From an uncultured Clostridia bacterium (GTDB lineage: Bacteria; Bacillota; Clostridia; Christensenellales; Borkfalkiaceae), in assembly GCA_900557285.1 (NCBI GenBank), contig USSJ01000108.1, positions 1 through 5,178 of the forward strand: a stretch of 5,178 bases of DNA. Reading direction: 5' to 3'. The notes under the pieces were generated by a model, which saw only the letters and a program-made list of their open reading frames with translations, did no database searches and was not told the DNA's origin. The position numbers were made by a program, and so were the translations under genes. Below, in pieces: positions 1 to 4,965 of the stretch; the stretch's first letter is position 1; each line of letters opens with the position of its first letter.

Positions 1-91
1 CATAATCGGCGGAAGGAAATGTTAAAAATTTTCAGTCGGATTTGTCTTTTGTATGAAAAGAGCGGGAAAAAAACGGAGGGTATGTTCGGAA

Positions 92-343
92 ATGACAGGA
101 ATGGAAGTTGCGATCGTCGTTGTATGCATATTGTTTGCGGTTGCGATGCTGGCTGCGATCATTGTAAAAGGCATATCGATGGCAAAGCAGGTGCGGGCGT
201 ACAAGGAAGAGATCAGGAAGATCGAAGACAGCGATAAATACCTGCTGGATATTGTACAGGACGGAAAAGTGGTTCGGATAGAGTGTAAGGATGTCAACAG
301 TGAGAATGTCGAGCTCGTTTCCAACGCAGGGAAGGGGGAATAA
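92..343 (+). CDS. Small single-pass membrane protein, unknown function
   Basis: I do not recognise a family for this 83-residue protein. One hydrophobic helix spans about residues 6-25. It is followed by a charged, probably helical stretch (residues 31-48, rich in Lys, Arg and Glu) and a short tail with VQDGKV at 55-60. The basic residues after the helix favour a cytoplasmic C-terminus (inference). I chose the ATG at 92 because GGAGGG lies at 75-80; the in-frame ATG at 53 has no ribosome binding site and would add a basic 13-residue extension. The spacing of 11 bases is rather long, so the start is not certain. The next gene begins 6 bases after the stop, so the two are almost surely cotranscribed. 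That gene has the same plan and the same VQDGKV motif, suggesting a duplication. A role in pilus assembly is possible only by context. Confidence 0.7.
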   Translation: MTGMEVAIVVVCILFAVAMLAAIIVKGISMAKQVRAYKEEIRKIEDSDKYLLDIVQDGKVVRIECKDVNSENVELVSNAGKGE

Positions 344-349
344 ACGGAT

Positions 350-1189
350 ATGCAAGGAATGGAATTATTTTACTTGATCATCAGTTGTGTTTTTATCGTA
401 CTGCTTGCAGTAGCGATCGTGATGTGGGTAATTGACGGACAAATGGAAGCGAAGCGCAGGAATGCGATTGCGGACAGGATCAAGAGCGGCAAGGGGCTTC
501 GTTTGGAAAGCGATGATCTGATCTTGAAAGTACAGGACGGAAAAGTTCTGATCTGTGACAGTATGCCGCAGGTTGCGGAAACGAAGGCGGCTGTTGCGGA
601 GGAAGATTCGTCGGTGCTGCAGCCGATGAAGGATGAAATGGCAGCGGCGTCGGGAGATGATTCGTATAAGACGGAGAAGCTTGGCGAATTGCAGGAGCTT
701 GTAGACCGTTACGGAGAGTTGACGGATAAGAGCATTGTATTCGAGTCCAACAAACAGGAAAAAGAGACGTTTATCGATAAATATGCCGCATTATCGGCGG
801 AAGCGAGAACGCGGTACGATTCGATTGTTGCGTACATACTGGCAAATCCGGATTGCAAGAAAGTAGAAGCGAGCAATGCAGTGACATTCAAGTGCAAGAC
901 GGATAAGATCGTGCGTGTCATGATCAAGCGCGGTGTCGTGATTTTGAATTTCCTGCTGGCGAATACGGATTTGAACCGTTTTGTGCGGGAAGAAGGTATT
1001 AAGGCGATCAAAATCAATCCGGTTGTAATCAAATTGGAAACGGATTCGGATCTTGTGCTTGCAAAGCAGACTGCGGACATCACGATTGAGAACATCCGTG
1101 AAGAACAGCAGTACCGCAAAGAACGCAACAGAGAGTTGCGTCGTCAGCGTTACCGTCAGAAAGAAGATCAGACGGCGGAAGAGGCGTAA
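350..1189 (+). CDS. Membrane-anchored protein with a cytosolic C-terminal domain, unknown function
   Basis: This is a 279-residue protein with one membrane helix at about residues 7-28, then a basic stretch and VQDGKV at 61-66. A low-complexity acidic/alanine linker covers about 70-110. A folded region covers about 140-245, with alternating helix and strand patterns around IKRGVVILNFLLA and a later PVVIKLETDSD segment. That region resembles, from memory, an unnamed domain common in clostridial proteins (typically with an AKLxIRGKTLxLYLAL-like core); this is inference and no function is known to me. The C-terminus (about 246-279) is strongly basic, with many Arg, Lys and Gln, and could bind nucleic acid or acidic lipids. 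The start at 350 follows GGGGGA at 334-339. It sits 6 bases after the preceding related gene, and the unit ends at the terminator at 1234-1272. PilN or PilO are not supported by the sequence. Confidence 0.75.
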   Translation: MQGMELFYLIISCVFIVLLAVAIVMWVIDGQMEAKRRNAIADRIKSGKGLRLESDDLILKVQDGKVLICDSMPQVAETKAAVAEEDSSVLQPMKDEMAAASGDDSYKTEKLGELQELVDRYGELTDKSIVFESNKQEKETFIDKYAALSAEARTRYDSIVAYILANPDCKKVEASNAVTFKCKTDKIVRVMIKRGVVILNFLLANTDLNRFVREEGIKAIKINPVVIKLETDSDLVLAKQTADITIENIREEQQYRKERNRELRRQRYRQKEDQTAEEA

Positions 1190-1233
1190 GCGCACGGAAA
1201 CGAAATACTTGAGATTATTCCGATAACAAGTGG

Positions 1234-1272
1234 CACCGTATTCTGCCGCATTTGGCGGAATACGGTGTTTTT
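1234..1272 (+). terminator. Intrinsic terminator after the two membrane-protein genes
   Basis: The stem pairs 1234-1247 with 1254-1267 (14 base pairs, one G.T wobble, perfect CACCGTATTC against GAATACGGTG), with a 6-base loop. A run of five T follows at 1268-1272. It lies 45 bases after the stop of the 279-residue gene and before the pilin leader, so it should separate the two transcription units. Confidence 0.85.
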
Positions 1273-1274
1273 AT

Positions 1275-1308
1275 TGAGCCGAAAGGCTCAGTTTTGAAAG
1301 GTTTTCAA
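1275..1308 (+). promoter_or_regulatory. Two hairpins in the leader of the first pilin gene
   Basis: Directly after the terminator, 1275-1290 forms a perfect 6-bp stem closed by a GAAA tetraloop (TGAGCC/GGCTCA). Then 1294-1308 forms TTGAAA/TTTCAA with a 3-base loop. Both lie upstream of the ribosome binding site at 1332-1337. No riboswitch class that I know matches. They may stabilise a processed pilin mRNA or mark its 5' end; this is inference. I see no convincing -35/-10 pair between 1196 and 1344, so where this transcript starts is open. Confidence 0.4.
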
Positions 1309-1344
1309 TTTTTGCGGCGAAAAAAGAATAGAAGGAGAAAAATT

Positions 1345-1797
1345 ATGTTGAAAAAGATGAAAAAAGCATTTACGATCACCGAACTTGTCATCGTAATTGC
1401 GGTTATTGCGATTCTTGCGGCTGTTTTGATCCCGACCTTCACGACGGTCGTCAACAATGCGAACGAAAGCGCGGCAATGCAGGAAACCAAGAGCGAATGG
1501 ACAAACTGCTCCGCTGAAATTGTTACGACAGTGGATGCTTCGAGCATGAATTATCTTATCGTTCATGAAGGGTATGCATTTATCGTTTTGAATGGCAATC
1601 TCGAAGTAGATCCGCTTATGGAAAATGTTACAACGATCGAGGGAACAGTAAAATATAATGATACTACCACTTATACTGCGACAAAAATCCTTGGATTTAA
1701 AAAAGACGGAACTGTTGTTAATTCAGGCGAAACCGTTCCGGAAGATGGATATGCATTTTCCAGTGGGTTTGATGTTTATTCTTTGACGCTTGCTTAA
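1345..1797 (+). CDS. Type IV prepilin-like protein, candidate main pilin
   Basis: This 150-residue protein carries a type III (prepilin) signal. A basic leader of 8 residues (MLKKMKKA) is followed by FTITE and a long hydrophobic helix to about residue 32, ending in IPTF. Glu is at +5 of the predicted mature protein, as needed for methylation and assembly. The residue before the cut is Ala instead of the usual Gly. After the helix comes a polar, Thr/Asn-rich globular part with little charge. The ATG at 1345 was chosen over in-frame upstream starts because AAGGAG lies at 1332-1337, and because the earlier in-frame start at 1252 lies inside the terminator hairpin. It would be inserted in the membrane, cut by prepilin peptidase and polymerised. 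Its own leader and the downstream gap suggest separate, higher expression than the next three genes; hence the main-subunit guess. Confidence 0.9.
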   Translation: MLKKMKKAFTITELVIVIAVIAILAAVLIPTFTTVVNNANESAAMQETKSEWTNCSAEIVTTVDASSMNYLIVHEGYAFIVLNGNLEVDPLMENVTTIEGTVKYNDTTTYTATKILGFKKDGTVVNSGETVPEDGYAFSSGFDVYSLTLA

Positions 1798-1857
1798 TCC
1801 ATAACCAGCTCGAGAAGAGCAAAGCCTGTGAAAGCAGGGAATAAAATAAATAAGGCG

Positions 1858-1884
1858 CTGTTCCGCACCGCAAGCGCGGAACAG
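1858..1884 (+). repeat. Stable hairpin downstream of the first pilin gene
   Basis: A perfect 9-bp inverted repeat (CTGTTCCGC / GCGGAACAG) has a 9-base loop. It has no T-run on the plus strand, so it is not a canonical terminator in the direction of the pilin gene. It could protect the 3' end of the pilin mRNA from exonucleases or slow transcription. On the minus strand it is followed by a loosely T-rich stretch. Confidence 0.5.
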
Positions 1885-1938
1885 TCCAAAATACGGAGAA
1901 GTGCAATAACGCCGCAATTGTACGATCCGGACATTTGA

Positions 1939-1985
1939 GAAAAAGAAGGGGGGTCTGATATAGTAATCGGGATTTCCCTTTTTTC
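1939..1985 (+). terminator. Possible weak terminator between the pilin genes
   Basis: A GGGA-TT-TCCC mini-hairpin (1969-1978) is followed directly by six T (1979-1984). The purine run at 1939-1953 offers an alternative, longer but imperfect pairing with CCCTTTTTTC. Either structure could cut read-through from the first pilin gene into the next three. The stem is short, so confidence is low. The rest of 1798-2102 holds no gene or other signal that I can support. Confidence 0.35.
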
Positions 1986-2102
1986 ATAATATCGGAGAAA
2001 GGTCTAAATACTGAAAAAAAGAGAAGGAAGCGTGTTATAAACGAACAAAATGAGTGGGTTGGCACTGTTTTTTTCAGAAAAAAACGGTTTGGAATAAAAG
2101 AA

Positions 2103-2681
2103 ATGCGAAAAAATATTCGAAGTCATACAAAATTTCGCCGTGCTTTTACGCTTGTGGAGCTGATCATTGCGATAGCGCTGTTTGCGATTGTGGCGGGATT
2201 AGTGATATCCTTCATAACATATATTTCAGGATTCAGTGCAAAAACGGAAGCGCAAAGCGATCGTGTTTCGGCGCTGGCGCAGATACGTTCCGAGGTAGAT
2301 TATTGGTTTTCCGCATTTGATTGCGAGGATTACGAAATCACATCGGGTTCGGACGGAACTGTTTTGGTGCAGGCTGTGCCGTCGGGGGAAACGGGCGTTG
2401 TGTATGAGATCCGTTTTGAAAGGGGCGAAAAAGAAAATACGGCAGTGTTCACATATCCGCAGGAATTCGGCCGCGGTACGGTGCAGGAAGGAAGTGCGGG
2501 ATCGGCGGCAGTGGTGCGTATCAATGCGTATACATACACGGGAATTCGGATCGAAGAGCAAACGGACAATTTTGATTATACGGCGGGAAGCGGATCGGAA
2601 GATTCGTTCCGTTTTACGATATATTTGCGGGTATCGGGCAGAACTTTTGCCTGTGAAATACTGGAAGGGGGTGCGGAGTGA
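2103..2681 (+). CDS. Prepilin-like protein, minor pilin or pseudopilin
   Basis: This is a 192-residue protein with a 14-residue basic leader ending RRA, then FTLVE and a hydrophobic helix to about residue 38. Glu is at +5 and Ala at -1. The long basic leader, the size and the order of two further prepilins behind it recall minor pseudopilins of the GspJ/ComGF kind, but the globular part has no motif I can assign. The region after the helix (AEAQ-like, about 48-75) continues as an amphipathic helix, then turns to a beta-rich part. The ribosome binding site is weak: only GGA at 2091-2093 upstream of the ATG at 2103. Expression may therefore be low, which fits a minor subunit. The stop overlaps the start of the next gene by 4 bases. 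It begins the second pilin transcription unit or continues the first, depending on the hairpins at 1858-1985. Confidence 0.85.
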   Translation: MRKNIRSHTKFRRAFTLVELIIAIALFAIVAGLVISFITYISGFSAKTEAQSDRVSALAQIRSEVDYWFSAFDCEDYEITSGSDGTVLVQAVPSGETGVVYEIRFERGEKENTAVFTYPQEFGRGTVQEGSAGSAAVVRINAYTYTGIRIEEQTDNFDYTAGSGSEDSFRFTIYLRVSGRTFACEILEGGAE

Positions 2682-3241
2682 AAGCAATTTCGGCGCGTAG
2701 CCGCGCCTATTCATTGGTAGAAGTTATCGTTACCATGGCATTGGTGATCATGCTGTCGGCGGGCGGGCTTGCGTCGGCGATGGTTGCGGCGCAGGTACAG
2801 GCGAAGTCGTCGCAGACTTTGGAATGTACGGCGGCGGCAGACGAAGTGTTATCGGTAATGGACAGCGTAGGGCGCTTTGCGGCGCAGAATACCGACGCGC
2901 AAAATCGTCAGGCGGGAATTTTCGCGGCGTTTGCGCAGGATTTTGCGTTTGCGTTCCGTTGCGGCATTCCGTCAAAGAGCAATCTGGAAAATGCGGTTTC
3001 GGACTGGTCGGAAACGTTGTCGGCGCAGTATGATGACGGCGGGTCTTTGGCGCGCGGTCTTACGGCGGCATATACGGCGTCTGCGGCGTCTTATGAATAC
3101 GATTATACGGACGGAAACCTGAAACTCACAATACGTCTGCGATTCGGCGGTTCGTCGGGAGAAGTCGGACAGGACACATACACTGTGCGTGCGGAATGCG
3201 GAAAGGCGGCTCCGATCGAACTTACGGGGGTGATCGCATGA
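2678..3241 (+). CDS. Prepilin-like protein, minor pilin or pseudopilin
   Basis: This is a 187-residue protein starting at a GTG that overlaps the preceding stop (GTGA). AAGGGGG at 2665-2671 supports the start. The leader of 10 residues ends SRA; the mature part would begin YSLVE, with Glu at +5, Tyr at +1 and Ala at -1. The hydrophobic segment (about 16-37) has a Gly-Gly pair in its middle, less regular than in a main pilin. The globular part is rich in Ala and Ser, with a Tyr/Asp-rich stretch near 135-150 and a final beta-like segment. The codons are visibly richer in GCG than in the first pilin gene. Place and size suit a GspI/GspK-like or ComG-like minor subunit, but this is only by analogy. 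The stop overlaps the next start by 4 bases (ATGA), pointing to translational coupling. Confidence 0.83.
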   Translation: MKAISARSRAYSLVEVIVTMALVIMLSAGGLASAMVAAQVQAKSSQTLECTAAADEVLSVMDSVGRFAAQNTDAQNRQAGIFAAFAQDFAFAFRCGIPSKSNLENAVSDWSETLSAQYDDGGSLARGLTAAYTASAASYEYDYTDGNLKLTIRLRFGGSSGEVGQDTYTVRAECGKAAPIELTGVIA

Positions 3242-3615
3242 AACGGAAATTTTCGCGCGCATTCACGATCGAATATGCGATCGTCCTGATGGTGATCGTG
3301 ATCGCATTCACGGGTCTGTTGCTTTCGCTGGCGATGGTGACCAACAATTACAGCAAGGCATACGAAGAATATCTGGATTTCAAGCGCGATCTTGACGCGT
3401 TGGGGGATTCCTTTATCAGCGGCGAGAGCAGCATCGAAGAACTGCGCGGTTCGGCTTTGCTTAAGGAGCATGATCTTACCATAGACGATGCGTCCGTCGA
3501 CGCACAAATGCTGATCGTTCGTCACGGAACAAACGGGACGGTGGCGCTGACGGTACAGCTTTCGTCGGGAGCTGTCGTCCGGTACATATACGGCTCCGCG
3601 GTTCAGGCGCCGTAA
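3238..3615 (+). CDS. Short prepilin-like protein with shifted Glu
   Basis: This is a 125-residue protein beginning with a basic leader (MKRKFSRA), then FTIEY and a hydrophobic helix to about residue 34. It continues into a charged helix with YSKAYEEYLDF near 38-48. If cut after Ala8 like the other three, Glu falls at +4; if cut after Arg7, Glu falls at +5 and Ala becomes the first mature residue. The start at 3238 overlaps the previous stop (ATGA); an in-frame ATG at 3196 lies inside the upstream gene and has no good ribosome binding site. It is the last prepilin gene before the peptidase gene, 39 bases further on. It is likely a minor pilus or pseudopilus subunit. A simple membrane-anchored accessory protein that is never processed is the alternative. 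Confidence 0.8.
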   Translation: MKRKFSRAFTIEYAIVLMVIVIAFTGLLLSLAMVTNNYSKAYEEYLDFKRDLDALGDSFISGESSIEELRGSALLKEHDLTIDDASVDAQMLIVRHGTNGTVALTVQLSSGAVVRYIYGSAVQAP

Positions 3616-3654
3616 CGGATCAAGTGCCGTGAAGGGAAAATCAAAGGGAAAAAT

Positions 3655-4095
3655 ATGGAGCAGTATTACTATATTACGGCGTGCGTGATGTTTGCGGTAT
3701 TCGGGCTGTGCATCGGCAGTTTTTTAAACGTTGTGATTTACCGTTTGCCGCGCGGCATGAATCTTGCAAAGCCCGCGTCGCACTGTACGACCTGCGGGCA
3801 TAAACTGGCATGGTATGACAACATACCTTTGCTTTCGTATATGATTCTGCGCGGGAAATGCCGTTATTGCGGCGCGCCTGTTTCGCCGCGGTATTTCGTA
3901 GTGGAACTTACAAACTGTGTTTTATGGCTGATGTGCCCGCTCACGATGTATTTCAGCCGCGGCGTCTGGTTTTCGCTGGTGTGTGCATTGGCGATCTCGC
4001 TTCTTTTGACGATGTCGCTGATCGACATGGAAAACTTGTTTATACCCGACAGCCTGCAGATATGTTTTTTTCTGATGGCATTGGCAGTTCGATAA
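3655..4095 (+). CDS. pilD: Prepilin peptidase, C-terminally truncated
   Basis: A24-family prepilin leader peptidase/methyltransferase, membrane-bound, which would cut the leaders of the four neighbouring prepilins. The N-terminal domain is intact: GSFLNVVIYRLPR at 21-33, then two CxxC pairs (44/47 and 69/72) around NIPLLSYMILRGKCRYCG, with SPRYFVVEL behind. These are hallmarks of bifunctional enzymes. The first catalytic Asp lies in LIDME (Asp124), followed by IPDS at 130-133. The reading frame ends at residue 146, where the family normally runs to about 240-260. The second catalytic Asp, in GxGD, and the last membrane helices are missing. The final residues come from, or adjoin, foreign sequence carrying an IS66 tnpA fragment on the other strand. 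This copy should be inactive as a protease. The start at 3655 has AAAGGGA at 3643-3649. The gene symbol is by family; comC or gspO would be equally apt. Confidence 0.9.
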   Translation: MEQYYYITACVMFAVFGLCIGSFLNVVIYRLPRGMNLAKPASHCTTCGHKLAWYDNIPLLSYMILRGKCRYCGAPVSPRYFVVELTNCVLWLMCPLTMYFSRGVWFSLVCALAISLLLTMSLIDMENLFIPDSLQICFFLMALAVR

Positions 4096-4300
4096 AATCT
4101 GCTTGTTCTGTCTGCATTTGATCTAAGCATGCTTTTCGAACACGCCGGAGTCGATAATAATAATTGGCTTTTGTAATATTGTTTTGAGCACACCATGTTT
4201 CAACGTCCATTCCTCTTGGACGATTCTTACAATCCCGCACCTGTTCTGCCCACTGTTGAAGTCTGACCTGTTCCGCTACAAGACTGGTTTGTGTAGTCAT
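4040..4300 (-). CDS. tnpA: IS66-family accessory protein TnpA, 3'-truncated
   Basis: This minus-strand frame encodes 86 residues, of which about 1-75 are a typical IS66 TnpA (also called orfA/InsA). The marks are WAEQVRDCKNRP at 17-28, then WCAQNNITKANYYYRLRRVRKACL (36-59), the helix-turn-helix region, and the FIELPMP signature at 69-75. The start ATG has a perfect AGGAGGTG at 4312-4305. The family continues for roughly 30-50 residues more. Here the last 11 or so (SEKNISAGCRV) are just the antisense of the prepilin peptidase gene, so the true protein is cut near residue 75. TnpB and the TnpC transposase, which should follow, are absent on the left. It is a dead relic in this context. Confidence 0.82.
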   Translation of the reverse strand: MTTQTSLVAEQVRLQQWAEQVRDCKNRPRGMDVETWCAQNNITKANYYYRLRRVRKACLDQMQTEQADFIELPMPSEKNISAGCRV

Positions 4301-4323
4301 AACTCACCTCCTGAGTATAGCCG

Positions 4324-4355
4324 GTCAAAAAAGTTGAGTACTTAACTTTTTTGAC
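4324..4355. repeat. 32-bp near-perfect palindrome upstream of the tnpA start
   Basis: GTCAAAAAAGTT and AACTTTTTTGAC are perfect 12-base arms around GAGTACTT. The palindrome also pairs through the centre, with one G.T. With A-runs and T-runs on both sides it reads like a weak bidirectional terminator. It would lie in the leader of the tnpA message, between the candidate promoter and the ribosome binding site. A plausible role is to block or attenuate transcription into the transposition genes; an operator is the alternative. Confidence 0.7.
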
Positions 4356-4376
4356 TGACTATCTTTGATGAGTGTA

Positions 4377-4405
4377 ATTATGCCATAATAGATTCGAGTA
4401 TGAAA
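4377..4405 (-). promoter_or_regulatory. Candidate promoter for the tnpA fragment
   Basis: On the minus strand, TTTCAT (4405-4400) is followed by a 17-base spacer and CATAAT (4382-4377). The -10 box matches 5 of 6 consensus bases and the -35 only 3 of 6. Transcription would start near 4370 and run leftward through the palindrome into tnpA. Confidence 0.3.
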
Positions 4406-4488
4406 GGTACTTATGTTCTACCGTTTACGTCACTACTACACTATCCCTCAACATAAATTGGGAATTTTTATCATTTCACAAAAAAGAC

Positions 4489-4534
4489 GGGGGTGTCGCA
4501 AAATCATCAAATTAGATGATTGAGCGATGCCCTC
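4489..4534 (-). repeat. Long two-part hairpin, possible leftward terminator
   Basis: The outer stem pairs 4489-4499 with 4524-4534 (11 pairs, three wobbles). After a small internal loop, AATCATC pairs perfectly with GATGATT (4502-4508 / 4515-4521). On the minus strand the stem is followed within a few bases by TCTTTTTTG, so it could end leftward transcription; on the plus strand no T-run follows. The GGGTGTCGCAAAA start also recalls insertion-sequence ends, so a relic of an element terminus is a second reading. Confidence 0.5.
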
Positions 4535-4545
4535 GCTTTATATGT

Positions 4546-4597
4546 GTAAAAAACCGGAAAGAATCTTTTGAACTGTTAGATCTTTCTGGTTTTTTAC
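4546..4597. terminator. Bidirectional intrinsic terminator
   Basis: 4546-4561 pairs with 4582-4597 with a single wobble, extended by a few pairs past a bulged A, around a loop of about 13 bases. The arms begin AAAAAACC and end GGTTTTTT, so each strand has a GC-clamped stem ending in a T-run. No gene is seen to end here from the left, so it may insulate the recombinase genes from outside transcription. Confidence 0.65.
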
Positions 4598-4604
4598 GTA
4601 CTTT

Positions 4605-4645
4605 AAGCAGTTAGTCTATGAAAAATAGGTTAGCTGCTTTTTTTT
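4605..4645 (+). terminator. Rho-independent terminator upstream of the recombinase operon
   Basis: A 14-bp stem (4605-4618 with 4626-4639, three wobbles, AGCAG/CTGCT at the base) has a 7-base loop. It runs into eight T (4638-4645). It is a clear plus-strand terminator, yet no plus-strand gene precedes it within 500 bases. It may end a small RNA, attenuate a leader, or be the end of a lost gene. Confidence 0.7.
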
Positions 4646-4665
4646 CGCCTCAAAAACAGTTATTT

Positions 4666-4694
4666 TTGAATCAGTTATAATTATTTTATAAAAT
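4666..4694 (+). promoter_or_regulatory. Candidate promoter for the small gene and recombinase
   Basis: TTGAAT (4666-4671), a 17-base spacer and TAAAAT (4689-4694) form a reasonable sigma-A-like pair. It is placed right after the terminator and about 70 bases before the first start codon. A separate TATAAT at 4676-4681 lacks a good -35. The surrounding sequence is very AT-rich, so chance matches are easy. Confidence 0.4.
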
Positions 4695-4764
4695 TCATCA
4701 TATTACCGCTGGATAGTTCTATGCCAAATTGCACATTATAACATACAGAACAGGAGGAATGCTT

Positions 4765-4950
4765 ATGACATTGGAACAGGTTGTACTGACAATGATTAAT
4801 GACAAAATGCTTGATAATGGACAGATTTCCGAAAAACTGCACAGCAGTATCCAGAAAGACATTATAACCTTGAGTACATTCAATACAGCAGTCGCGAAGA
4901 ATGGAGAACAGATGGACAGTTCAGATGAATATTGCCAGCGAATCAGTTGA
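4765..4950 (+). CDS. Small protein upstream of serine recombinase, SHOCT-like
   Basis: A 61-residue soluble protein with no signal or membrane segment. The start at 4765 has a very good AGGAGG at 4752-4757 with 7 bases of spacing; the in-frame ATG at 4759 is too close to it. Residues 3-33 look like two short helices joined by LDNGQIS (17-23). This is the shape of SHOCT-type helix pairs (helix, G-x-I-[ST] turn, helix) often seen in tiny genes next to serine recombinases in Firmicutes elements. The match is by eye and weak. The tail from about 34 is polar and less ordered. The recombinase starts 15 bases after its stop, so they are very likely cotranscribed; a role in controlling the recombinase is inferred only from position. 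Confidence 0.65.
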   Translation: MTLEQVVLTMINDKMLDNGQISEKLHSSIQKDIITLSTFNTAVAKNGEQMDSSDEYCQRIS

Positions 4951-4965
4951 TTGGAAAGGAATAAG

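Larger units (their letters stand above)
4080..4428 (-). mobile_element. IS66-family remnant (tnpA end only)
   Basis: The left limit is the breakpoint with the prepilin peptidase gene, somewhere in 4065-4095. The proposed outer end at 4428 rests on the minus-strand octamer GTAAACGG (4428-4421), which resembles the GTAAGCGG-type termini known for IS66 elements. It lies 128 bases upstream of the tnpA start. The fragment keeps the promoter side and loses everything downstream of tnpA. If 4428 is right, an 8-base target duplicate would begin at 4429; no partner copy is seen in the window. Confidence 0.45.

Noticed and set aside
19..237. Plus-strand 72-residue frame starting with GGAAGG upstream
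   Set aside because: It overlaps the membrane-protein gene in another frame, ends in Cys/Arg/Gly-rich nonsense, and its ribosome binding site is too close to the ATG.
709..1195. Two minus-strand frames of 139 and 134 residues
   Set aside because: Both are antisense to the 279-residue gene, with irregular composition and no good start signals.
1275..1310. Riboswitch, for example a cyclic-di-GMP aptamer, in the pilin leader
   Set aside because: Such switches are known near pilin genes, but the conserved core bases of the classes I know are absent; only simple hairpins are seen.
2054..2320. Plus-strand 88-residue frame overlapping the second prepilin gene
   Set aside because: It has no ribosome binding site and a Cys-rich shadow translation of the prepilin helix region.
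2226..2714. Minus-strand 162-residue frame
   Set aside because: It is antisense to the second prepilin gene; Arg/Phe/Ile-rich with no recognisable motif, explained by the codon pattern of the real gene.
100..4030. Frequent CGATC/GATCG words as a possible functional repeat
   Set aside because: They mostly fall in Ala-Ile, Val-Ile and Asp-Arg codon pairs in hydrophobic helices and have no regular spacing.
4480..4650. CRISPR array
   Set aside because: The three hairpins differ in sequence and length, with no repeat-spacer periodicity.
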